From: Aquabacterium sp. NJ1
GTDB lineage: Bacteria; Pseudomonadota; Gammaproteobacteria; Burkholderiales; Burkholderiaceae_C
Reading direction: 5' to 3'
Assembly (NCBI RefSeq): GCF_000768065.1
Contig: NZ_JRKM01000001.1
Coordinates: 186,001-250,000 of the forward strand
Length of the DNA: 64,000 nt
A program made the position numbers and the translations under genes. Below are positions 46,615-57,029 of the stretch, one piece after another; positions within the stretch are counted from its first letter, which is position 1, and each line of letters begins with the position of its first letter. A model generated the notes under the pieces. That model made no database searches and was not told the origin of the DNA. It worked only from the letters and a program-made list of their open reading frames with translations.

Positions 46615-49199
46615 GGGTTATCGGCAAGTAAGTCGTTGGAAGGGGGCGTGACGGTATCTGCGAAATCCGTGGCACTCCCACTGTCAATCGGCAGGGTGAA
46701 CGTGAAACGACAACCTACCACCATGTCCTCATTGTAGATGTTCTCGGCCTTGATACGGCCATGATGTGACTCAATGATGGATCTGCACAGACTAAGGCCT
46801 ATCCCCAGGCCCTCGGCCTTGGTGGAGTGGAAGGCCTCGAACAGCCGCGCCAGCATCTCTTCTTTCATGCCGGGGCCGCCGTCGCTGACCGAGAACTCCA
46901 CCACCGGCCCCTGTTCTTCGGTTTTGCGCTGGGCGACGCGCAGATCGATGATCCGACGCGACTGTGGCATCTGCGCCGAATCGATGGCTTCTGCCGCATT
47001 TTTCAGCAGGTTCAGCAGCACCTGCTCGATCAGGATCGGGTCCGCCATGAGGACGGGCAGGCGGTTGGCGACCGTGGTGTTGAGCGTCACCCGGCGGCGT
47101 TTCATCTCGAACACGGCCAATTCGAGCACGGCGTCGGTGATGTCGCGCACCTTGGCGGGCTGGCGTTGCGGCTCGCTGCGTTTCACGAACTGGCGGATGC
47201 GGTGGATGATCTGGCCAGCCCGTTGCGCCTGGCGGGAGGTCTTTTCCAACGCACCGACGAGCTGCTCGGTGTCGATGCTGCCGGACTGCACCCGGCTGAT
47301 CATGCCGCTGCAGTAGTTGGAGATGGCCGCCAGTGGCTGGTTGAGCTCGTGGGCCACGGTCGAGGCCATCTCGCCCATGGTGATCAGGCGGCTGGTGAAC
47401 TGCGACTTTTCGGCCTGGCGGGCGGCGGCCTCTTCGGCGTGCTTGCGGGCGGTGATGTCGGTGGCGATCAGCATCTGAGCCAGGTGGCCGTCGGTCCACT
47501 GCACGTAGCGGGCGCGCACGTCGAACCATTTCTGGACGCCGTCCATGAAGACTTCGCGGGTGTCGCTGCCAGCATTGGTCAGGGCCTGGGTGGGCAGGCC
47601 GCCGAAGTGGTCCACGGACTCGTCGCCGTCCAGCACCTCGTCGGGCATGATTTCGCCGCCGGTGAGTTGCGCGTGGGCGTCCGGGTTGGCGCCGAACCAC
47701 AGGCGGTAGGAGCGGTTGGCAAACAGCAACTCGCCGCGCTGAACGGACACCACGGACACGGCCGCATCCAGCCCTTCCAGCACGGTGGTGAAACGCTCGT
47801 GGGCCGCGGTGAGCTGGTCGCGCACGCGCTTGGCTTCGGTGATGTTGGTCACCGAGGTCATCCAGCCGGTCTGGTCGCCCTGGGCGTCGATCAGGGGCGA
47901 CACGTACATGCGGGCGTCAAACTGGCTGCCGTCGCGGCGCTGCATCACCACCTCGATGCCGCCCATGGGGCTGCGGCCGAGCAGTTCCTGCTGGAACATG
48001 CGGTTGAACTCGTCGAGCCGGTCCTTGGGCCAGTAGGGGTAGGGCGGCACACAGCCGATCAGCTCTTCTTCCGAGAAGCCGGTCATGGCGCAGAAAGCCG
48101 GGTTCACGTAGGTGATGCGGCCTTCCAGGTCGATGGTGCGCATGCCAGTGAGCATGGAGTTCTCCATCGCCCGGCGGAAATTGGTTTCCTGCACCAGCGT
48201 CTTCTGGATCTGGGAGCGCCGGCGCATGTGGCGCAAGGTGCCCATCAGTGTCCAGACCGTGAGTGCGGACAAGGCCACCACCATCCAGAACAGGGTGTTG
48301 CCGATCAGGTTGGACGAGGTCTTGAAACCCATGCCGCGCAACATCAGCCCGTTGCCCACCGGGGTGACGATGACGTCATACATGAAGGTGGGCCTGGCCG
48401 AGTTGCTGCTTTCGCCCCCCACCGTGCTGGTCAGCATCTCGCCATCCGCCTGGATCAGGCCCATGGCGTGCCGCGCGGCCACCTCGCGCGGGACGAGGTA
48501 GCGCATCAGTGATTCGAGCGAGTACTCGGTCACCACCGTGCCGATGAAGCCGCTGCGGTCGATCAGCGGGATGTGGACCTGGATGACCTTGCCGCCCATC
48601 TGGTTGGCGTAAGGTTTGGAATAGATCGGCTGGTTGCGTTCACGGGCCAGTCGGAAGGCGCTTTGCTGCTCCTTGCTGACGTGCAATGGGTCGTATTGCT
48701 CGGGCCGCGTCCCCAGAGGGTCCAGGTCCATGGCCTGGCCAGGGTCCAGCGGCAGGCTCAGGGTGGTGCGTGCGGCCTTGACGCTTTCGTCGGCCTGCAC
48801 CCACGAGACGCTGATGACCTCGGGGCGCGCGCGCACGAAATCGCCCGCCTGGCGCATGAACTGCTCGGGCGAGACGGCCTTGATGCTGATTTCGCGCCCC
48901 AGCCGAAGCAATTGCTCCTGGTTTTCAATCAGGCGCAGGCGAATTTGTTGCTGAACCACCTCAGTGTCGCGTTTGACCGACTCCTGCTCGCGCTCCAGTT
49001 CCTCATTCCGCAAATACCAGAACGCGGCAATGATCGCCGCCAGAAACAGCAGCACGGAAACCAGCGGCCCCAGGGTCGCATACCGGTCTTGCTGAGAGGG
49101 AGACTGCTTGCGCCACCAGCGCCAGAACAAACGGTTGGTCTGGCCGGGGTTTGCCATGGGCAAGGTCGCCGGGTTGTTGGTGGATGCAGAAAATGCCAT
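46611..49199 (-). CDS. membrane PAS-containing sensor histidine kinase
   Basis: About 862 aa from the ATG at 49199; a GTG nine codons upstream is possible. Transmembrane segments at about 42-63 and 299-320 enclose a periplasmic sensor domain of about 235 residues. Two PAS domains follow (about 335-450 with TYVNPAFCAMTGFSEEEL, and 465-580). The kinase core has the H box VAHELNQPLAAISNY (His617), N box LLNLLKNAAEAI and G box SDGGPGMKEEM. Domain order resembles FixL/DctB-like kinases. Its stop overlaps the FixJ-like gene. The ligand is unknown, though the periplasmic part suggests a small extracellular molecule. Confidence 0.92.
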   Translation of the reverse strand: MAFSASTNNPATLPMANPGQTNRLFWRWWRKQSPSQQDRYATLGPLVSVLLFLAAIIAAFWYLRNEELEREQESVKRDTEVVQQQIRLRLIENQEQLLRLGREISIKAVSPEQFMRQAGDFVRARPEVISVSWVQADESVKAARTTLSLPLDPGQAMDLDPLGTRPEQYDPLHVSKEQQSAFRLARERNQPIYSKPYANQMGGKVIQVHIPLIDRSGFIGTVVTEYSLESLMRYLVPREVAARHAMGLIQADGEMLTSTVGGESSNSARPTFMYDVIVTPVGNGLMLRGMGFKTSSNLIGNTLFWMVVALSALTVWTLMGTLRHMRRRSQIQKTLVQETNFRRAMENSMLTGMRTIDLEGRITYVNPAFCAMTGFSEEELIGCVPPYPYWPKDRLDEFNRMFQQELLGRSPMGGIEVVMQRRDGSQFDARMYVSPLIDAQGDQTGWMTSVTNITEAKRVRDQLTAAHERFTTVLEGLDAAVSVVSVQRGELLFANRSYRLWFGANPDAHAQLTGGEIMPDEVLDGDESVDHFGGLPTQALTNAGSDTREVFMDGVQKWFDVRARYVQWTDGHLAQMLIATDITARKHAEEAAARQAEKSQFTSRLITMGEMASTVAHELNQPLAAISNYCSGMISRVQSGSIDTEQLVGALEKTSRQAQRAGQIIHRIRQFVKRSEPQRQPAKVRDITDAVLELAVFEMKRRRVTLNTTVANRLPVLMADPILIEQVLLNLLKNAAEAIDSAQMPQSRRIIDLRVAQRKTEEQGPVVEFSVSDGGPGMKEEMLARLFEAFHSTKAEGLGIGLSLCRSIIESHHGRIKAENIYNEDMVVGCRFTFTLPIDSGSATDFADTVTPPSNDLLADNP

Positions 49200-49391
49200 G
49201 ACGGAATTATCGGTGTGGGCTTCCACAATTTGAGAGCGGCCCGCAAATCGTATATTTTGTGCACCGCGCCATGCGTTGCTTCGATCGCACGTTTGGCAGT
49301 GTGTCCAGGTTTGCGGCGTTTATCCACGTTCGCAGACTCTTGGCTTATGTCCATACTGTGAAATAAGCCTCACCAACCGGAGACTGAACCC

Positions 49392-52094
49392 ATGTCTGCA
49401 CTTGATCCAATTCCGTCCGCATCCATGGACATGGATCCCCAAGAGACCCGCGAATGGCTGGATGCCTTGAGCGGCGTGATCGAAACCGAGGGCCGAGCCC
49501 GCGCGCACGATCTGCTGGAAACACTGTTGGACCACGCCCGTCAGGCCGGCATCGACATGCCGTTTTCGGCGACCACGGCCTACGTGAACACCATTGCCGT
49601 GGAAGACGAGGCCCATTGCCCGGGCAACCTGGAGATGGAAGAGCGCCTGCGCGCCTTCATGCGCTGGAACGCCATGGCCATGGTGGTGCGTGCCAACCGC
49701 CACAACCCCGCCGACGGCGGCGACCTGGGCGGGCACATCTCCTCGTTTGCCTCGCTGGCGACCATGCTGGGCTGCGGCTTCAACCACTTCTGGCACGCTG
49801 ACACGCCGGATCACGGCGGCGACCTGCTGTACGTGCAGGGGCATTCGGCACCCGGCATTTATGCGCGCGCCTTCATGGAAGGGCGCATTTCCGAGGAGCA
49901 GTTGCTCAACTTCCGGCAGGAGGTGGGTGGCAAGGGGCTGTCGAGCTACCCGCACCCCAAGCTGATGCCCGAGTTCTGGCAGTTCCCGACCGTGTCCATG
50001 GGCCTGGGGCCCATCATGGCGATCTACCAGGCCCGCTTCCTGAAATACCTGCATGCCCGCGGCATTGCCGATACGTCCAAACGCAAGGTCTGGGTGTTCT
50101 GCGGCGACGGCGAGATGGACGAACCCGAATCGCTGGGCGCCATCGGCCTGGCCGCGCGCGAAAAACTCGACAACCTGATCTTCGTCGTCAACTGCAACCT
50201 GCAGCGTCTGGACGGCCCGGTGCGAGGCAACGGCAAGATCGTGCAGGAGCTGGAGGGCGAATTCCGTGGCTCGGGCTGGAACGTCATCAAGCTCTTGTGG
50301 GGCTCGTACTGGGACCCGCTGCTGGCGCGCGACAAGGACGGCACGCTGCGCCGCATCATGATGGAGATGGTCGACGGCGACTACCAGGCGTGCAAGGCCA
50401 ACGACGGCGCCTTTGTTCGCCAGCACTTCTTCGGGCGTGACCCCAAGACCCTGGAAATGGTGGCGCGCCTGTCGGACGACGACATCTGGCGCCTCAACCG
50501 TGGTGGCCATGATCCGCAAAAGGTGTACGCGGCCTACCACGCGGCGGTGAACCACACCGGCCAGCCCTCCGTGCTGCTGATCAAGACCGTCAAGGGCTTT
50601 GGCATGGGCAAGAGCGGTGAAGGCAAGAACACCGCGCACCAGACCAAGAAGCTCACGGATGAAGACATCAAGGTCTTCCGTGACCGCTTCAACATCCCCG
50701 TGACCGACGAGGATCTGCCCAAGCTGCCTTTCATCAAGCCGGCCGAAAACACGCCGGAGATGCAGTACCTGCATGCCCGCCGGCAAGCCCTGGGTGGCTA
50801 CCTGCCCAAGCGCCGCACGAAGGCTGAAGAGTCGCTGCAGGTGCCCGAGTTGTCGGCCTTCCAGAGCATCCTGGAACCCACAGCCGAAGGCCGCGAGATT
50901 TCAACCACGCAGGCCTTCGTGCGTTGCCTGACACCGCTGCTGCGCGACCCGGCGCTGGGGCCCCGCGTGGTGCCCATCCTGGTGGACGAAGCCCGCACCT
51001 TCGGCATGGAGGGCTTGTTCCGCCAGATCGGCATCTATGCGCCTGAGGGCCAGAAGTACACGCCGGTCGACCGCGATCAGGTCATGTACTACCGCGAAGA
51101 CAAGGCTGGCCAGATCCTGCAGGAAGGCATCAACGAAGCGGGCGGCATGTGCTCGTGGATTGCCGCGGCCACGTCGTACTCGACGAACAACCGCGTGATG
51201 ATCCCGTTCTACGTGTATTACTCGATGTTCGGCCTGCAGCGCGTGGGCGACCTGGCCTGGGCGGCTGGCGACATGCAGGCACGCGGCTTCCTGCTGGGCG
51301 GCACCTCGGGGCGCACGACGCTCAATGGCGAGGGCCTGCAGCACGAAGACGGTCACAGCCAGCTGGTGGCCGGCACCATCCCCAACTGCATGAGCTATGA
51401 CCCCAGCTTCGCGCATGAAGTGGCGGTCATCATCCAGGACGGCCTCAAGCGCATGGTCGAGAAGCAGGAGAACGTCTTCTACTACCTGACGCTGCTCAAC
51501 GAGAACTATGCGCAACCCGGCCTGAAGAGCGGCACCGAAGCCGAAATCGTCCAGGGCATGTACCTGCTGCAGGAAGCGGATGCGAAGCACAAGCTGAGCG
51601 TCAACCTGCTAGGTGCAGGCTCGATCCTGCGGGAATCCATGGCGGCCAAGGAGTTGCTGGAAGCCGAGTGGGGCGTGGGCGCCAATGTGTGGAGCTGCCC
51701 CAGCTTCAACCTGCTGGCCCGAGAAGGCCTGGACGCCGAGCGCCACAACCTGCTGCACCCCACCGAGACGCCTCGCGTGCCTTTCGTGACAGCGCAACTG
51801 AACCGCACGGCTGGCCCCGTGGTGGCTTCGACCGACTATGTGAAGGCCCTGCCTGAGCAGATCCGCGCCTTCATCCCCAAGGGCCGTTCGTACAGGGTGC
51901 TGGGCACCGATGGCTTCGGGCGCAGTGATTTCCGCTACCGCCTGCGCGAGCACTTCGAGATCAACCGCCATTACATCGTGGTGGCAGCGCTCAAGGGCCT
52001 GGCTGATGACGGGCAGTTGCCACTGGCCAAGGTGGCCGAGGCGATTGCCAAGTACGGCATCGACACCAACAAGATCAACCCGCTGTACGCCTGA
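49392..52094 (+). CDS. aceE: pyruvate dehydrogenase E1 component (homodimeric)
   Basis: Thiamine-diphosphate decarboxylase that feeds pyruvate into acetyl-CoA. 900 aa single-chain type. Motifs: [37 protein letters not shown] (ThDP-binding), [20 protein letters not shown] and [23 protein letters not shown] at 49392 with CCGGAG upstream. First gene of aceE-aceF-lpdA, divergent from the two-component system. The 192-bp gap 49200-49391 carries AT-rich patches (TCGTATATTTTG) that may be promoter parts, not assignable with confidence. Confidence 0.97.
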   Translation: MSALDPIPSASMDMDPQETREWLDALSGVIETEGRARAHDLLETLLDHARQAGIDMPFSATTAYVNTIAVEDEAHCPGNLEMEERLRAFMRWNAMAMVVRANRHNPADGGDLGGHISSFASLATMLGCGFNHFWHADTPDHGGDLLYVQGHSAPGIYARAFMEGRISEEQLLNFRQEVGGKGLSSYPHPKLMPEFWQFPTVSMGLGPIMAIYQARFLKYLHARGIADTSKRKVWVFCGDGEMDEPESLGAIGLAAREKLDNLIFVVNCNLQRLDGPVRGNGKIVQELEGEFRGSGWNVIKLLWGSYWDPLLARDKDGTLRRIMMEMVDGDYQACKANDGAFVRQHFFGRDPKTLEMVARLSDDDIWRLNRGGHDPQKVYAAYHAAVNHTGQPSVLLIKTVKGFGMGKSGEGKNTAHQTKKLTDEDIKVFRDRFNIPVTDEDLPKLPFIKPAENTPEMQYLHARRQALGGYLPKRRTKAEESLQVPELSAFQSILEPTAEGREISTTQAFVRCLTPLLRDPALGPRVVPILVDEARTFGMEGLFRQIGIYAPEGQKYTPVDRDQVMYYREDKAGQILQEGINEAGGMCSWIAAATSYSTNNRVMIPFYVYYSMFGLQRVGDLAWAAGDMQARGFLLGGTSGRTTLNGEGLQHEDGHSQLVAGTIPNCMSYDPSFAHEVAVIIQDGLKRMVEKQENVFYYLTLLNENYAQPGLKSGTEAEIVQGMYLLQEADAKHKLSVNLLGAGSILRESMAAKELLEAEWGVGANVWSCPSFNLLAREGLDAERHNLLHPTETPRVPFVTAQLNRTAGPVVASTDYVKALPEQIRAFIPKGRSYRVLGTDGFGRSDFRYRLREHFEINRHYIVVAALKGLADDGQLPLAKVAEAIAKYGIDTNKINPLYA

Positions 52095-52114
52095 GGCAGG
52101 AAGGTAGACATCTC

Positions 52115-53467
52115 ATGGCTGTGATTGAACTGACCGTACCCGATATCGGGGACGTGAAAGATGCTGCGGTGATCGAGTTGCTCGTCAAACCGGGCGACAC
52201 CATCAAACCTGAACAAAGCCTGATCACGATTGAATCGGACAAGGCTTCCATGGAAGTGCCCAGCGCCGTAGGCGGTGTGCTCAAGGAGCTGCGCGTCAAG
52301 CTGGGCGACAAAGTGAGCCAGGGCTCGCTGGTGGCCTTGCTGGAAACGGCGGAGGGTGCCTCTGCGGCACCGGCGTCGGCACCTGCTGCCGCGCCCGCGC
52401 CAACACCAGCGCCCGCGGCTGCCCCCGTTCCTGCAGCGGCCCCGATCGCCGCTGCATCTATGGCCGCGGCGGCTTCCCACGAGCGCACGCCGCCCACAGC
52501 GGCCTTGGCCGACCTGGAGGTGCCCGTGCTGGGTGCGGTCTCCCACGCATCGCCCTCGGTGCGCCGGTTCGCGCGTGAGCTCGGCGTGGTCCTGAGCAAG
52601 GTGCCCGGCACAGGCCCCAAAGGCCGCATCACCCATGTCGACGTGCAGAACTTCGTCAAGGGCGTGATGGTGCGTGCGGATCAAACGCAAGCTGGCGCCA
52701 CGGGCGCTGGTGTTGGCTCTGCCGACCTGGGTGGCATGACCTTGCTGCCCTGGCCTTCAGTGGACTTCACCAAGTTCGGCCCGATCGAGCGCCAGCCGCT
52801 GTCGCGCATCAAGAAGATCTCGGGCGCCAATCTGCACCGCAACTGGGTGCGCATCCCCCACGTCACCAACAACGACGAGGCCGACATCACCGAGCTGGAA
52901 GCCTTGCGCGTCAAGCTCAATGAAGAGCATGCCAAGGCCGGCACCAAGTTCACCTTGCTGGCCTTCCTGCTCAAGGCCTGTGCGGTGGCGCTCAAGAAGT
53001 TCCCGCAGTTCAATGCTTCGCTGGATGGCGATGATCTGGTGCTCAAGCAGTACGTGCACATCGGCTTTGCCGCGGATACCCCCAATGGCCTGGTGGTACC
53101 CGTGATCCGGGACGTTGATCAAAAGAGCTTGAGCCAGCTCGCGCTGGAGACCGCTGCGCTGGCCGCCAAGGCCCGCGAGGGCAAGCTGTCACCTGTCGAG
53201 ATGCAGGGTGGCTGCTTCTCCATTTCGTCCCTGGGCGGGTTTGGCGGGACCACGTTCACGCCCATCATCAACGCGCCGGAAGTGGCCATTCTGGGCGTGT
53301 GCCGCTCGGCGATGAAGCCCGTGTGGAATGGCAAGGAATTCGTACCAAGACTGATCCTGCCGTTGAGCCTGAGCTACGACCACCGCGTCATCGACGGCGC
53401 ATCGGCGGCGAAGTTCAACACCTACCTGGCCAGCCTGCTGGCCGACTTCCGCCGCGCGCTGGTGTGA
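52115..53467 (+). CDS. aceF: pyruvate dehydrogenase E2, dihydrolipoyl acetyltransferase
   Basis: 450 aa with a single lipoyl domain at the N-terminus (Lys43 in [10 protein letters not shown]); E. coli AceF has three. An Ala/Pro-rich linker (about 85-125) follows, then the E3/E1-binding domain (about 145-185, [14 protein letters not shown]) and the catalytic domain with [16 protein letters not shown] near the C-terminus. It begins 20 bp after aceE, with AGGAAG near the start. Forms the 24-mer core of the complex. Confidence 0.97.
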   Translation: MAVIELTVPDIGDVKDAAVIELLVKPGDTIKPEQSLITIESDKASMEVPSAVGGVLKELRVKLGDKVSQGSLVALLETAEGASAAPASAPAAAPAPTPAPAAAPVPAAAPIAAASMAAAASHERTPPTAALADLEVPVLGAVSHASPSVRRFARELGVVLSKVPGTGPKGRITHVDVQNFVKGVMVRADQTQAGATGAGVGSADLGGMTLLPWPSVDFTKFGPIERQPLSRIKKISGANLHRNWVRIPHVTNNDEADITELEALRVKLNEEHAKAGTKFTLLAFLLKACAVALKKFPQFNASLDGDDLVLKQYVHIGFAADTPNGLVVPVIRDVDQKSLSQLALETAALAAKAREGKLSPVEMQGGCFSISSLGGFGGTTFTPIINAPEVAILGVCRSAMKPVWNGKEFVPRLILPLSLSYDHRVIDGASAAKFNTYLASLLADFRRALV

Positions 53468-53483
53468 GCAAGGGAACCATCAC

Positions 53484-55379
53484 ATGGCATTGATCAACAT
53501 TCCCGTTCCCGACATCGGGGACATCGCGGACGCGGCTGTCATCGAAATCCTGGTCAAACCGGGGCAGGCGATCACGGCCGAGCAAAGCCTCATCACGCTG
53601 GAGTCGGACAAGGCTTCCATGGAAGTGCCCTCGCCGCAAGCCGGCGTGGTGGGCGAGATCAAGGTGAAGATCGGCGACCGGGTGGGGCAGGGGCAGGTCA
53701 TCCTGACCCTGGACGTGGCTGGGGCCGATGCCGGCGCATCAGCGGCACCTGCTGCACCTGCACCCGCTGCCGCGCCTGCGTCGTCGGCCAGTAGCGCGCC
53801 CTCATCGTCAAGCGGTGCGGCCTCCGCAGCAGCTTCGGCTGCCAACGCTGCTGCACCATTGGCGGCTGCGCCCGTCGCGGCGGCGGTCAACGCGCCCGCT
53901 GACACCGATTGCGACGTGCTCGTGCTCGGCGGTGGCCCCGGTGGCTACAGCGCTGCCTTCCGTGCGGCCGATCTGGGCCTCAAGGTGATCCTGGTCGAGC
54001 GCTACGCCGAATTGGGCGGCGTGTGCCTGAACGTGGGCTGCATCCCCTCGAAGGCTTTGCTGCATGTGGCCGCTGTCATGGACGAGGTCAAGCACTTCGA
54101 TGCATTGGGCGTGAGCTTTGCCGCGCCCACGCTGGATCTGGACAAACTGCGCGCGCACAAGAGTGGCGTCACGCGCAAGCTCACCACTGGCCTGGCCGGC
54201 ATGGCCAAGGCCCGCAAGGTCGAGATCGTGCGCGGTTATGGCTCGCTGGTCGATGCCCACCACCTGCAGGTGGAGCTCACCAGCGGCAGCAGCCAGGACA
54301 AGACCGGCGAGCGCCGCAGCATCAGCTTCAAGCGCGCCATCATCGCGGCAGGCTCGCAGGCCGTGCGCCTGCCTTTCCTGCCTGATGACCCACGCGTGGT
54401 GGATTCAACCGGCGCCCTGACGCTGCCGGCCATCCCCAAGAAGATGCTGGTGATCGGCGGCGGCATCATCGGCCTGGAGATGGGTACGGTGTACTCGTCA
54501 TTGGGTGCGCAAAGCGGCACGCGAATCGACGTGGTCGAAATGAGCGACACCCTCATGCCCGGCGCAGACCGCGATCTGGTCAACGTCTGGCAGAAGTTCA
54601 ATGCCGGGCGCTTTGACCGCATCATGCTGGGCACCAAGACGGTGGCGGCGCAAGCCACGCCGGAGGGCATCCGCGTGAGCTTCGAGTCGGCCAAGCCCGG
54701 TGTCGATGCGCCTGCACCCGAGACCTATGACCTGGTGTTGCAAGCCGTCGGCCGCAGCCCCAATGGCCGCAAGATCGGTGCTGACAAGGCCGGACTGACG
54801 GTCAACGAGCGCGGCTTCATCCCCGTGGACGCACAGATGCGCAGCAATGTACCCAGCCTGTTTGCCATCGGCGACATCGTCGGGCAACCCATGCTGGCGC
54901 ACAAGGCCGTGCATGAAGGGCATGTGGCCGCTGAAGTGATCGCCGGTGAGCTGCAAGGCAACCATGAGCTCGCCAGCGCCGCGTTTGACCCGCTGGTGAT
55001 CCCCAGCGTGGCCTACACCGACCCCGAGATCGCCTGGGTGGGCCTCACCGAAGAGCAAGCCAAGGCGCAAGGCAAGGCCATCAAGAAGGGCCTGTTCCCT
55101 TGGGGCGCCTCCGGGCGGGCGTTGGCCAATGGCCGCGCAGAGGGCTTCACCAAGCTGCTGTTCGACGCCGAGACCGGCCGCATTGTGGGCGGTGGCATCG
55201 TGGGCACGCATGCGGGTGATCTCATCAGCGAGGTGGCCCTGGCCATCGAGATGGGCGCCGACGAGGTCGACATCGGCAAGACCATCCACCCGCACCCGAC
55301 CCTGGGCGAAAGCGTGGGCCTGGCGGCCGAGGCCGCACACGGCTCATGCACCGACCTGATGCCGGTGCGCAAGCGCTGA
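53484..55379 (+). CDS. lpdA: dihydrolipoyl dehydrogenase with fused N-terminal lipoyl domain (pyruvate dehydrogenase E3)
   Basis: 631 aa. A lipoyl domain at 1-80 (Lys43 in [10 protein letters not shown]) is nearly the same as in aceF. An Ala/Ser-rich linker follows (about 85-145), then a standard E3: [30 protein letters not shown] (redox Cys pair), [13 protein letters not shown], and C-terminal HPHPTLGES. The fused lipoyl domain is common in Neisseria and Burkholderiales. Starts 16 bp after aceF. Its stop abuts the convergent beta-helix gene, with no intergenic base. Confidence 0.97.
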   Translation: MALINIPVPDIGDIADAAVIEILVKPGQAITAEQSLITLESDKASMEVPSPQAGVVGEIKVKIGDRVGQGQVILTLDVAGADAGASAAPAAPAPAAAPASSASSAPSSSSGAASAAASAANAAAPLAAAPVAAAVNAPADTDCDVLVLGGGPGGYSAAFRAADLGLKVILVERYAELGGVCLNVGCIPSKALLHVAAVMDEVKHFDALGVSFAAPTLDLDKLRAHKSGVTRKLTTGLAGMAKARKVEIVRGYGSLVDAHHLQVELTSGSSQDKTGERRSISFKRAIIAAGSQAVRLPFLPDDPRVVDSTGALTLPAIPKKMLVIGGGIIGLEMGTVYSSLGAQSGTRIDVVEMSDTLMPGADRDLVNVWQKFNAGRFDRIMLGTKTVAAQATPEGIRVSFESAKPGVDAPAPETYDLVLQAVGRSPNGRKIGADKAGLTVNERGFIPVDAQMRSNVPSLFAIGDIVGQPMLAHKAVHEGHVAAEVIAGELQGNHELASAAFDPLVIPSVAYTDPEIAWVGLTEEQAKAQGKAIKKGLFPWGASGRALANGRAEGFTKLLFDAETGRIVGGGIVGTHAGDLISEVALAIEMGADEVDIGKTIHPHPTLGESVGLAAEAAHGSCTDLMPVRKR

Positions 55380-56963
55380 TCAAGGCGCGGCCATGGCCCC
55401 CAGGGCCGTGCGCCCGGGCTTGCTGGACGCAGGCCTGGGCACGATGCCCACACCTGTCTTGTACTGGTGCTCGACCCGCAGGTTCTCGGCAATGGCGCCT
55501 GGCGGCGTGAAGCTCGGCCCGGCGTCGGGCTGATTGAGCACGGGAGAGCCGGGCAGCGGCAGGCCATTTGCATCCAGCTTCGGGTTGCTGCCGGCCAGCA
55601 TGATGGCGGCCTTTTTCTGTACATCGGCGGGGCTGCCTGGCTTGCTGGGATACCAGATCGGTGGCACATAGTTCGTGCCGACGAACTTCAAGGTGCCGGC
55701 CTGGCTCAGGAAGCGCCATTCGTTGTCCGACTGCTGCCAGAACACATTGGCTGCGGCCTCCACCGTGGCACCTTGCGGGGCCAGGCCATCTCGGCCGATC
55801 TGGAAGGCGACCACGTAAGGAAAGGCCTGAGGCTCGATGCGGCTGACAACCGTGTTGTGATAAAAAAACAGCACCCCGTTGCGACCACGCTCAACGGCAT
55901 TGTCAAAGCCCCAGTGCACCATGTTGACAGCCATGCCAGCCGGAGCCTGACTGTCGTTGATGATGATGTTGCCGTAGACCCAGGCGTAAGGGTAGAGCGG
56001 GTCCACCCTGAGGATTTTGACGTCTTCTTCGCTTTCGACAAGATCCATGGCATGCCCACGGGCCAGGATCTTGTTGTAGCGGATCACGGTGCCGCTGCTG
56101 CGGTCTTTCAACGGGCCGCCGCCATAGGCCTGCCCGATGAAGTTGCCCTCGTACAGTGCGCGGCGCGCCTGAATGTACAGGTTGTGCTCGTAGTAGCTGC
56201 CGGGGTTGCCGTTGTAGTAGATCAGGTTGCCGCGGATGATGATGTTGGCGCTGTATTCGTCAGGGGCATCACCCTTGGTGTCGACGAAGATGCCCATGCT
56301 GTTGCCGGTGATCTCGCAGTTCTGCACCGTCAGGTTGTGAACGCGCAAGGCATAGATGGCCGCTGAGAAGTTCGCGTAGTTTTGAACCTTGCCTGCCTCG
56401 TTGAAAAAGCCTTTGCCGCCCCTCACACCCGTGAGCTTGAGGTTCTGGATGATGATGTGGCGCGGCGTGAAGGTTTCACTGGCGCCCTCAGGTGGCCGAT
56501 GGATCAGGATGAGGCCGGCCCCTTCGGGGCTGCGGTTGAAATCGGCCATGCGGGCGTCGCGCGCGGTGACAGCCTGCTCGCCAGAGATCACGGGCCGAGC
56601 GCAGGTGTTGCTGGTCACGCCGTTGATGATGACGGGGGCGTCGGCGGTGCCTTGTGCACGCAGGCCGAACTTGGTGCGATAGGGCGCAGGGCGATAGTGG
56701 ATGTTGACGACATCACCGGCTTGCAGGGCCAGCCAGGGCACATCCGTGAGTTCGGTCAAGGCCTGGCCCGGGCCCACGTCATAGGTGGCGTGGCGGCCAA
56801 TCAGGCGTGGAGAACAGTGGTCTGGCGGCGAGGTCTGTGCGGGCGGGGGCCAACGCTCAGGCAAGGCTGCATGGTCATTCGCCGCTGCTACGCTGGCATG
56901 CAGGCCAACAAGGCAGGCAACCAAAACAGGCAGCCAGATGTGAAAAGACTTGAGAGAAGCCAT
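55380..56963 (-). CDS. secreted right-handed parallel beta-helix protein
   Basis: 527 aa. Signal peptide about 1-28 (SFHIWLPVLVACLVGLHASVAAA). The middle shows repeated N/I-rich rungs, for example IIIQNLKLTGVRGG, LTVQNCEITGNSMGIF, NIIIRGNLIYYNGNPGSYYE and YEGNFIGQAYGGGP, as in pectate-lyase-like beta-helices. No catalytic motif of a known polysaccharide lyase is recognised. It might bind or cleave extracellular polysaccharide. It stands alone, and its stop codon touches the end of lpdA. A 66-bp gap separates its start from dnaE2. Confidence 0.75.
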   Translation of the reverse strand: MASLKSFHIWLPVLVACLVGLHASVAAANDHAALPERWPPPAQTSPPDHCSPRLIGRHATYDVGPGQALTELTDVPWLALQAGDVVNIHYRPAPYRTKFGLRAQGTADAPVIINGVTSNTCARPVISGEQAVTARDARMADFNRSPEGAGLILIHRPPEGASETFTPRHIIIQNLKLTGVRGGKGFFNEAGKVQNYANFSAAIYALRVHNLTVQNCEITGNSMGIFVDTKGDAPDEYSANIIIRGNLIYYNGNPGSYYEHNLYIQARRALYEGNFIGQAYGGGPLKDRSSGTVIRYNKILARGHAMDLVESEEDVKILRVDPLYPYAWVYGNIIINDSQAPAGMAVNMVHWGFDNAVERGRNGVLFFYHNTVVSRIEPQAFPYVVAFQIGRDGLAPQGATVEAAANVFWQQSDNEWRFLSQAGTLKFVGTNYVPPIWYPSKPGSPADVQKKAAIMLAGSNPKLDANGLPLPGSPVLNQPDAGPSFTPPGAIAENLRVEHQYKTGVGIVPRPASSKPGRTALGAMAAP

Positions 56964-57029
56964 GGCGGGTGCAGATCAGTGTCGGCAATGTAGCAGCTGC
57001 CCTGACCAGGCACGCCCGGCATGAGGCAC

